In this document: one piece after another, positions 55,801 through 64,000 of the stretch
Layout: each line of letters starts with the position of its first letter
Position numbering within the stretch: the stretch's first letter is position 1
Origin: Hygrophila difformis
Taxonomy: Eukaryota; Streptophyta; Magnoliopsida; Lamiales; Acanthaceae
Reading direction: 5' to 3'
DNA: 64,000 nt
NCBI GenBank assembly: GCA_030278955.1
Contig: JAOANR010000005.1
Location: 34,661,105-34,725,104, forward strand
Translations under genes and position numbers: made by a program
The notes under the pieces: generated by a model
What the model saw: only the letters and a program-made list of their open reading frames with translations
What the model was told of the DNA's origin: nothing
Databases searched by the model: none

Positions 55801-55835
55801 CTTTAATGTTGTGCCTTAATGGATGGATGCATCAG

Positions 55836-56258
55836 CTGGTGGCAGGGCTATTTGGTGTGGAATCAGGACAGGACGCCGTCATCCGGACGTTGTTGTACAA
55901 GCATGCAAAAGAGACGGTGAAGCCCTACAAATACACAGTGGCGGAGTTCACCAAAGCAATTTCAACGCTGAGGAATAAGCTGGGAAACAAGGGTGTGAAA
56001 GACGAAGGGATAACAGTGGAAGCCAGGCAAGGCGCGGAAGGAAAGGTTTCTGGGAATGTGTTGGCGGGCGATGAATTCTCGTTGTCATTTGGCCGGACGC
56101 CAGAAGAAGTACTGAGAATCGTTTACGGGACAGGAAATGAGGCGTGTCCCGGCGGATTCTACCCCAAAGGCGCCGACGGTCGCATTGCAAGGTCGGTCCT
56201 TAAACATGATGGTGCTCCTGTTCCTGCACCTGCAATCAGCATCCCTACATTTTATTAA
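55836..56258 (+). CDS. Desiccation-related protein PCC13-62-like, exon 3
   Basis: Begins after acceptor GCATCAG with LVAGLFGVESGQDAVIRTLLY in the same frame as exon 2, the expected continuation in this family. The C-terminal half follows (TVAEFTKAISTLRNKLGNKG, AEGKVSGNVLAGDEFSLSF, RTPEEVLRIVYG) and stops at TAA 56256-56258. There are no lesions in any exon, so the gene may still be expressed if the enlarged intron is spliced. The insertion lies 30-35 nt before the acceptor. Confidence 0.92.
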   Translation: MVAGLFGVESGQDAVIRTLLYKHAKETVKPYKYTVAEFTKAISTLRNKLGNKGVKDEGITVEARQGAEGKVSGNVLAGDEFSLSFGRTPEEVLRIVYGTGNEACPGGFYPKGADGRIARSVLKHDGAPVPAPAISIPTFY

Positions 56259-56527
56259 AAGTTAGGGTTATTAGTTTTCAACTTATGGGGTTTGTATTGC
56301 GATAGAATTAAGGCTCATTGCATGTACTTTCTGAATAATGGTTACATATTTGGAATTAGAGAAATGAATGTATTGCAGTTGTGCTTCAATTTCATTTTTT
56401 TTTTCTTTTCTTCTTATTATTATTCTCAGTTTTTGTTGTGCTTGTTTCGTTCTTTATATTTTCATCTAAACTATTCAACGTGATCACTTCAATATGGGTA
56501 GCAGCTAAGGGTAAGAGCATGTAAATT
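56259..56527 (+). other. 3' flank of the desiccation-related gene
   Basis: AT-rich probable 3' untranslated and intergenic sequence; no ORF or repeat recognised. Confidence 0.6.
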
Positions 56528-57301
56528 CACTATAAGAAATTCGCGGGAACGTTATGAAAAAGAAGACGAATGACGTCTACTGAAATTGTTGCCCGACATG
56601 CATTACAAAAAATTTTCGGGAAGGCGAGGAACGGATTTCGTCACCTAGCGCACAGTGTGATAAATAAGGCAACGAATATAGGGTTGTTCCTCTACATCAA
56701 ACATAATAAATAATCTTCTCAGTTAAGAAATAAATATTATTAGTAACATATTTAATATATTTTTCAATAAAACTATCAGGATAAAAGTCAACAATCTAAA
56801 TGGTCAACAATAATAAAGTCAGATGACTATTTTATTAATTAACAAAATTAAAGAACGGAATTGATAATTATTGATTCATAGGGAATATCCATGTTTATTA
56901 TTCCTATCAAATACAAAGAAAATAACTTTAACTAACTCCGTTTGCGAAACAACGTGCTATGTTTATAAAACATCAACCACCTTCGTATAATTATATCGAT
57001 ACAATAATATCTTAACTTTGTACTCTTCTTCTTCTTCTTCCACTTCCAAGATATGAGGGTGCCCGACACGAAAGATACAAAAACCTGATATAGAGTTTTT
57101 TGGAAAAATAAGTACATTGAAGATTACGAATTAGAAATGGTGAGTATATCACTGTAGCAACCAAATTTTTTGGTAAAATTCGATCACAAAAGAGGTTAGC
57201 GACTTAATTTCTGATCAGAGTTTGTTAGCTACCATAATTTTATTGACCGAAATTCGTTATCTATAACAATTTTAGTGACCTGATCCTCAATTTTTCTAGT
57301 G
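56528..57301. mobile_element. Possible small CACTA-type element
   Basis: Starts CACTATAAGAAATTCG and ends CAATTTTTCTAGTG, matching the CACTA...TAGTG ends. The flanking three bases (ATT and GTG) do not match, so the target duplication is missing or the end is misplaced. No transposase. Confidence 0.4.
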
Positions 57302-58518
57302 GTGTATCTCAGTCGAAGGCGAAGGGAATGTTGTTATTGCATAGCTGGTAAAAATCTGGAACCTGAGAAATTGTTGATGTTCTTTATGTCACTTGGATTG
57401 ACCAAAATCTTTGAAGTGAGCCAAGTACTTGAAAATGAGTATAAGGAACAGTTTGACGGAATAGAGCGTCTCATCATAATTATTGTTGAAAGTTTAGAAA
57501 AAATGCTATTGCCTTAATCCATATGAGAAAGAGCATGCAACATTTTAATTTTCAATTAGCCAGATAAGTAATTTCCTGTATTCAAATGAGCTCGAACCCA
57601 ATGTACCACTGTGAGATCGGCCAGTGTGAGGCCATGGGGTTCAAGATGGGATGACGTTAGATAGGACGAGAAGGCAATCGTGACCTTGATGGCAAGGCGA
57701 TGGCGCTGGTGGGGCATCACGATGGTAATCTTTATTGTTTTCACCTTACCTTGTTGGCCATCATGAAGACTACATGCTCACAATGGAAGGGCCTTGTGAG
57801 AGTAGTGGAACTCACAATGTAGGAAGACTGACTCCATTGTGAGGCTACTGTGTGGCTTATAGACTCGTGATGGGCGAGTGGGGAACATGGATCCCCAATA
57901 ATCAGATTTTATATTGGGAATTTTAAGTTCCAATGCATGGATTTGATCTTTGAGTGACAAGCCACCCTATCTCTGTGTATTACTGCAAGTGATTATGACC
58001 TAGACTTAGGCTTTAGTGTGTCAAGTTGGATGGTGGATCCAAATTTGGTTAAGTATACCAATTTCCATTCCATTTGAGCCAGTGCTGATTTTGAATCTAC
58101 AGAGAGGTAATGAAAACTATCTATTTCCGTGGTATTTCTCTCTTGTTCGGGAGCTTGTGTTAACTGTATTACTTGTTCTTGTTGAAGTTTGAACTTACAA
58201 GCTTGGAATCTACACCACAACTGGCCGAATTCTTTATGGTGCCTCAATTTCATAATTCAATCATTCATGATCCAAAAGTGAATTACATGCCGATTGATGG
58301 CCTAAAAAAAATCTTTAACTCTTTTATAAATGAACCATGTTTGGATACAAGGATTCACTTACTGCAAATTAATTGCTGATGTGTGTGTGTTAATTTTTCT
58401 TGTTGCTGGACGGTAGGTTGTAACACCACTCTAAGCGCATCATGGGACTGCGGAAATCATTTTTTGGTATCAGGTCGGGCATTTAGAAAATGATTAAATG
58501 TATTTGGGGTCTGCATGT
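57302..58518. other. Intergenic stretch, nothing recognised
   Basis: Only short open frames (the longest about 70-85 codons, e.g. 57299-57517 and 57993-58253 reverse) without recognisable motifs. Confidence 0.6.
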
Positions 58519-59215
58519 AGAGGTGTCAAAACGGGTTGCAGGGCAACACAGGCCGACTCATAGCAGGGGCGGACTGGCCTGTTAAGGCCCGCTTTCAAAC
58601 GGGCTATAATTATCTCGGCACAACCCAATCTACCGGCGAGTTACGGGACAGACGGGCTAGCTCGTGATTTTTTTACTTAATAAATAAATTTAATTTTTTA
58701 ATTAATATTTTATGTATCCAAAATTAAATATATTATGTTTCACCAAAATAAATTAAATATATTATCTAATTTTGAAATGAAAATATTTTTTAAAAAATCT
58801 AAAATAACTTAATTAATTCTGTAAATTATTCTTTTTGAAAAATAACATTAACTTAGTTTAAAATGTAAAGTTAAGTAGCTCATGTTATATATAATGAGTA
58901 TTAAAATTATTTAATTTAATTAGTTAACATCAAGTCAATTTTATAATTTTTAATAGTACTTTACAAGAAAATATAAATTATTAATTTATATAATATCAAA
59001 TTAACATTATATGATTTCAAATAGCATCCAATCAATAAATATTGTTACAATACATTATGTTATTTAAGCTTCATAATAAACTTAACAATAAAAAAAAAGT
59101 AAAAAGTTTTTTAAAAAAAACTGGTTGCTTCCCTCCCCCTCCCTCCCGAGGGCCAACCCAGGCGGAGGGCGGGTGTAGGCAGGCCTGTTTAGGCCCACTT
59201 CCAAACGAACCTCTA
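58519..59215. mobile_element. Possible hAT-like non-autonomous remnant
   Basis: TAGAGGTGTCAAAACGGG near 58519 resembles the terminus of plant hAT-type elements, and CGAACCTCTA near 59206-59215 could be the other end. The middle is AT-rich. No 8-bp duplication is visible, so the call is tentative. Confidence 0.3.
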
Positions 59216-59231
59216 CTTGATCAACCCAACC

Positions 59232-59470
59232 CACACTACAAGAAAACTGATGATCAGCGACTCCCAAATTTTGTGACAAACGGTCTGGAATCTATTGGCA
59301 GACCTTCTCCTGACCGAAACGGTGACAGAATCGATTCTGTTGCGAAAGCTTCCGTTAAATTTAAGCTGACGACTGAAAAAATGGCTATTGCGGTCGTCGA
59401 CCATGGAATCGATCGTGGAGACCGGCGACCAATCGTCGGTCGTGGAATCAGTCGCTGATCAGGGGGCCAA
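59232..59470. mobile_element. Possible CACTA terminus fragment
   Basis: CACTACAAGAAAACTGATG is a typical CACTA start, followed by GTCGNCGA-rich text resembling subterminal repeats (CGACCAATCGTCGG). No opposite end is identified. Confidence 0.35.
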
Positions 59471-59641
59471 AGTGGAAAAATTTATTATTAACCTCGGCGA
59501 GCGAAAAAATAGGTCGCCGAGTCGGTAGTCGTGTTGTAATCAGCTCATCCAATGTACTAGATATTTCATTGTCCAAATCTGCTTTATAAAAAAATTCACG
59601 TATTCAATCAATTTAAAAATGTATATGTCATATATCTATTA

Positions 59642-59901
59642 TTTCCTCCGTTTTCAAAAAATTGTAATGGATCCACTGTACACGCAGTCCAATGCATATT
59701 TTAAACCACTAATAACTCAAGTTCGGTATAATTAAAAATTCTAAAAGTTGCATATTTAAAAATTACTCGACGAGGTGAATCTAACAAGATCTCACTTGAC
59801 TATGTTTTAACTTATATAACTATGATATAACTTTAAATCAAAGCGCTTGTGTGAACGGTACAAATTTTATCAATGTTCCAATCTTTTGAGAACGGATGGA
59901 G
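59642..59901. mobile_element. Stowaway-like MITE (260 bp)
   Basis: Starts TTTCCTCCGTTTTCAAAA and ends TTTTGAGAACGGATGGAG, imperfect inverted ends flanked by TA (59640-59641, 59902-59903). It has the same length as the element at 49132. Confidence 0.75.
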
Positions 59902-60013
59902 TATATATAAACACGAGACAATACCTTTGAACAGTTAAGCGTATTTTGGAACAGTTGTTACGTACGTCAGTTTCGTCTGGCGCGGCACGCCCTAATTCCT
60001 CTTTTCTCCGGCA

Positions 60014-60295
60014 ATGGCTCTCATGAACTTGCTCTCGTTGTCGAACCGCCGTCCTTGCCCACCCCCCACGCTCTCTTTTCCGTTGCATCGCCACTCTATG
60101 GCAGCCCCACCACTCGGCGGTTTTGATTTTTGCTATGTGCCGGTGTATCCCCTCGGATTGTCACTTCGCCGCGAATCTGACATCCTCCTAGCTTCCTATG
60201 CCTTCCGGCCTCATTCGTGCCAGCGACGTTCGTACCGGCGTCTGACACAGTCGTTCGTGCCGTCGATTTGGCGTAGGAACCCTAGAAGGCTCTAG
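60014..60295 (+). CDS. Small hypothetical ORF (93 aa), unrecognised
   Basis: ATG at 60014, GC-rich, rich in Arg, Pro and Ser, about 110 bp downstream of a TATATAAA-like sequence (59902-59910). No motif recognised and no clear second exon. It may be a gene fragment or chance; low confidence. Confidence 0.2.
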   Translation: MALMNLLSLSNRRPCPPPTLSFPLHRHSMAAPPLGGFDFCYVPVYPLGLSLRRESDILLASYAFRPHSCQRRSYRRLTQSFVPSIWRRNPRRL

Positions 60296-61464
60296 CACGC
60301 TTGCGCGAAAACGCCGCCACCTCGTCTTGCCTGTGCTGCGGCCTAGGCTTCCATGCTTGGCACTGGGTGCAAACGACAACAGCGCCAAGGTTGCCCCTCC
60401 GTCCAACATGTTCAATCTAGCCATGCAATCACCCTCATCTAGCATGACGAGCCGGGGAAGCCGGCTGCGTATATTTGGGGGTTGCTAATTTTGAGTGAAG
60501 CACGATCGCCTCCAATACTTCCTCTGAACGACCGCTCGAACTTGCACCATCCCTTGAAATTAGGTCCGTTCTTTTACTGTTTATTGTGATTCTGTCTTAC
60601 GCGTGTTTGAAAAATGATTGTTGATTCCTTACATGATTTGTTCCCTGATTTTTATATTGTTCTTTTGTTGCTGGTATAGGTGTTTGAGACTTCGATATAA
60701 GTGTGCTCTGAGTTGGAGAGGCTTTCTCTATATTCAGGCTTCTCTGTTAGTATATACCAAAGGCCTAGTTTTTGGTCTCCTTATGCTAGCTGAATTGATC
60801 TTGTTTGTGGACGTTTATTTGCGGTCAATTATGTGCTAACGAGTGTATCTTTCTCTTTATTTTGATTATTTTGATAGTGAGCAGACAAGTGTGTTGTTTT
60901 GAAAAATTGGAAGATAGTGTGTAGAAAGGGTTAAATTTTAGGTCAAGATACTGAGAATGATTCTTGATCTATAAAACATAATTGGCATACCAATTATATG
61001 GATGAATAACTTCCACTTTCATGGGATTCTGTATGTTTTCAGCACTGTCAATTCACTTGACACTGCTGGTGGATTTTTTTTCCCATGAATTTTGCATCAG
61101 ATGGCTTGATGTTTACTCTAATTCCAGCGCAAGAGGCAGTTGAAGCCTCAATAAAGGATTGATGAAGTTGCCCTAATCTTTAGGAGGATGAAGTACCATG
61201 TTTTCTGGCATAAACATGTAATGATGAACTATTCATCTTTTGATTTACTAGATTTTGTCTCGGCAGCCCACTCCATCGTTTTCTTCCTCATTTCCTACCT
61301 CTCTTGCTCTCACTGCTCTATTTTGGTGGTTAATTTATTTTTTAAAATTCATGAAGTGAACATTTTTTTTGGAGCACCATTGGTGATTTGGTATTCAGGA
61401 ATGTCAACTTTTATTACAATGAATACAGTTTTAAGATACAGTTCAGTTGATTTGGATTGGATTT
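60296..61464. other. Intergenic stretch, nothing recognised
   Basis: No coding motif. The frame at 61188-61586 is AT-rich and runs into the E2 retroelement end, so I do not call it. Confidence 0.5.
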
Positions 61465-61870
61465 TGAAACTTTTGACAAGTTTGCGTGACACGAGTATTT
61501 TCCAAATTTTCTTACTGGTTTATTGCTCGAGGAGGAAACTGCTATTTCAAATGGCGCCTCGAGAATCCCCGGCAATGGCGCCATGAAACTTTTGACGAGT
61601 TTCATCAACACGAGTAATTTTCTGAAATATCAGGTTTGGATTTATTAAATGAAGAGAGTTATGATGCAGGGAAGGGGTTTAAGGATATATTAAGATTTCC
61701 CTTTTTATTACTCATGTGGGGTTCAACCGGCGCTGTGGTCCTTCCCGCCATGAAACTTTTGACAAATATCACGGTGCAACCGGAATTGACCTTCAGTCTG
61801 TCACCCTGAAAGTCCCTGGTATCTGCGCCATGATACTTCTCATAATTTCATGTCACGAAAACACCTGCCA
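61465..61870 (-). repeat. Reiterated LTR-end/primer-site segments of E2
   Basis: The LTR terminus TGAAACTTTTGAC (reverse) recurs at 61465, 61584, 61751, 61831 (TGATACTTCT) and 61871 (TGAAGCTTTTGA), several times preceded by GCCA, the end of the primer site. The copy at 61584 includes a short stretch resembling the adjacent LTR (TTTTTATTACTC). Confidence 0.75.
61566..61583 (-). other. E2 primer-binding site (tRNA-Asp)
   Basis: The reverse complement is TGGCGCCATTGCCGGGGA, one mismatch to the E1 site. Confidence 0.88.
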
Positions 61871-64000
61871 TGAAGCTTTTGAACATCCTCCCACTGTATG
61901 AGTATTTTCCCAAAATATTATGTTTTTATTTACTCGTATCAAGAAACTGTGCTCCCGAAAGCGCACGGGTCAAAAATTGCAGTAATTTATAGTAAGTACC
62001 GGGTCGTTCACTGGAGGATGTGCGATGGAAGCAGAGCCCACGTCGTTTACTAAGGTTTTCCACTCGGTTACTCGATTCAAGTTTTGCAAGGGTTTCTAAC
62101 AACTACTTGACATAAATTAAATCCAGATCATAAAAGCAGTAAAAATTATTCTACAAAGCATGGTAGACTAGATCGAAGAAAGCAATTAAATCTATACTAC
62201 GAAAGCATTATAAAATTATGCTACACTATCTAGAAAGCAGGTTTAAATATGACAGAAGAGACAGGGAGGAAAATAATAAAGATTGGACAAGATTCAGATG
62301 AAACACAATTAAACTTCCATTTTTATACACAGATCTTAGCTTGGGATAATCCTCTAGTTAGCTAACCCTCATGCTCTCTATACCATGTTCCCTTTAACAG
62401 ACAGGTACTTACAGTAAGAGTTTACATGCTCTTAAGACAACAAAATCTAAGATACCACAGACTCATAACTCCCTTCACAGGCCTTGTGAAGTTACATTAT
62501 TTATCTGTAGTGGATAAGCAACACCCAACATATCATTAGTTGACATGCCAAGTACTCCTATCATTCCCCCATTTCACACCCAAAGTTTCAAATCAAGCCC
62601 CAAACCATTCCATAACTCTCAAACCTTTTAACAGATGGACAGCCCCTAATTCTTCCGAGTGACCTCTATGAAAGCATTTAAAAGGAAAGCAGTAAGAAAG
62701 CTGTAAAGAAAGCATTTAAATCTATCACTCGGAAGCATTAAAAACGTCTCTTTCCGTTAGTATAAAAGAGCCCCTGGTCTTGGTGACCAGATGCAGATCA
62801 AGAACCCCCGAGATATCAATAAGCCACAGGGCTTACAACATCTGGGTAGTTATGAGATACAAACTAAATGAAACAGATCCATAAATGAACCTATTCCGGA
62901 TGTACTCACTCAAGACTCAATTCTAGACTTTGGCAGAAGAAGATAGTAGTCGAAGGAATACTCGACCTTACCTTAGAAATTCACCAAGGCCTATATGTTG
63001 TTCCTCTAGTATTATTTATCACATCTCATCTATACCCAAGTGGATATTAACTTAATGCGATATCTAATATCATATTTCCAACACACAGCAATTTTGAGAA
63101 ACCAATCGATATCTGAAAATCATTCCCTAAACAGGTACTAAACTCTCAGTTAAAACACAGATCCTTTCAGTCTAGATGAGACCTAATCGCTGACTCTGCT
63201 TCTAAGCTCTCAAAATCAATCCCCAGCGGAAGATGAGTTAGTCATAACTGTCGAATTTATCCCTTACTCAAATCCGGATTTTACAAAGGAATTTTTGTTG
63301 GAAATTTACTATGCAGCATCTGATTTAAATCAAGACTTCTGTGTCCAAGGGGAAGGATCCCCAAAATAATAGTAAGACCAGAACATCTACATAATAGTAT
63401 CATGCATACAAGTATATAAAAAGGAAAATAAAATACCCCAAAATATATGGTGGGGTTAGACAGAATGCGATACACAAAGGTGGATTAGCCTGAGATGAGC
63501 AGAAATTGGCTAAAAGGTGCCAGAGATAATTGGGGTTTCCCGTACTGCAAACATCTGTAGTCCGGTTCCCAATTATCCAAGATGATTGATTTTAGACAAA
63601 AAGAATTCCAAATAACGGTGACCGCCGTCATTTAGTTTTCTTTTGTCTGTGAGTGGAAGAAAAACCCACATATTTCTTGCTGTAATATTTCTCAATTGAT
63701 GTTGGTCGACATCAGTTGATACTATTGCAACTTGAATTCAGGTTGAGAAATTAAGATAAGGAAAATTAAAACTGTATCTGATTAGGAGTTGGCTGAGTGA
63801 CTAATCGAAACTCTTAGTGAAGAGAACGCTCGCCGAAGCTTCCACCAACCACTAACCAGATCATGCAAAATAACAGATAATGATTGACACACAAAAGACG
63901 GGTTAGTCGATATCCCTGTGAAGGGACCTTTCACCAACATTAATCTGTGGTGTTTCTCATTATCCGTTCATACACACAATGAAAGAGAAAAATAAGAAAG
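61584..64000 (-). mobile_element. E2: inverted, diverged Athila-family LTR, cut by the window edge
   Basis: From about 61871 it follows the inverted solo LTR (25049 onward) base by base with many differences and small gaps, for example around AAAGCGCACGGGTCAAAAATTG and GTCGTTCACTGGAGGATGTGCG. It carries a primer site but no internal coding region on its inner side (left), so the element is truncated there. No gene is seen in it. The hairpin array would lie beyond the window. Confidence 0.88.

Noticed and set aside
60014..60840. Host gene near 60 kb
   Set aside because: A short GC-rich ORF and AT-rich follow-up without domain or convincing exon structure; kept only as a low-confidence ORF.

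Overview
The window is repeat-dense plant nuclear DNA, almost certainly from a eudicot. Initiator-tRNA-Met and tRNA-Asp primer sites, Copia, Athila-type Gypsy, Mutator-like, LINE and Stowaway elements, GT-AG introns and plant promoter boxes all point that way. Only one convincing host gene is present: a PCC13-62/ferritin-like desiccation-related gene in three exons (49676-49989, 50096-50321, 55836-56258). Its second intron carries a very young, coding-intact Copia element in antisense.

Layout. Copia-1 (minus strand, broken) fills 1-4060 and resumes at 41469-43621, its 5' LTR interrupted by a Mutator-like element (41876-43380). A giant Athila-type Gypsy element, called E1 here, was inserted into the Copia-1 leader and runs 4066-41463 with the 5-bp target duplication AGGAC. 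E1 has LTRs of about 4.6 kb, a tRNA-Asp primer site, decayed gag-pol (8884-14826), an internal promoter region (15346-15853) and a third, spliced coding unit (16011-21628). Its 3' LTR is split twice. The first insert is an inverted solo LTR of the same family (25049-30844), which itself holds a truncated LINE (29373-30660). The second is a gag-only Gypsy element (33197-41068). Copia-2 (43791-48918) follows, then a Stowaway MITE, the host gene with Copia-3 in its intron, small DNA-transposon remnants, and a diverged inverted Athila LTR (E2) that runs off the right edge.

The most unusual biology is in E1. Its LTRs carry an array of six nested two-tier hairpins built on TGTCGCGA/TCGCGACA, about 100 bp apart, with paired base changes between family copies that keep the stems. 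Related hairpins stand upstream of both the LTR TATA box and a second TATA box inside the element. That internal promoter appears to drive a transcript whose start codon lies on a 44-nt exon, joined in frame across a 1.45-kb intron to the third ORF. A stem-loop plus an 18-nt box (AAATGTGAGGATGTTGAT) precedes three candidate splice acceptors, and the same box forms the junction with the 3' LTR. Together these suggest a retroelement with two promoters and regulated splicing.

Insertion order, inferred from nesting: Copia-1 first; then E1 and the Mutator-like element; then the solo LTR and the gag-only element inside E1; then the LINE inside the solo LTR. Copia-2 (three differences seen between LTRs) and Copia-3 (no difference seen by eye) are recent.
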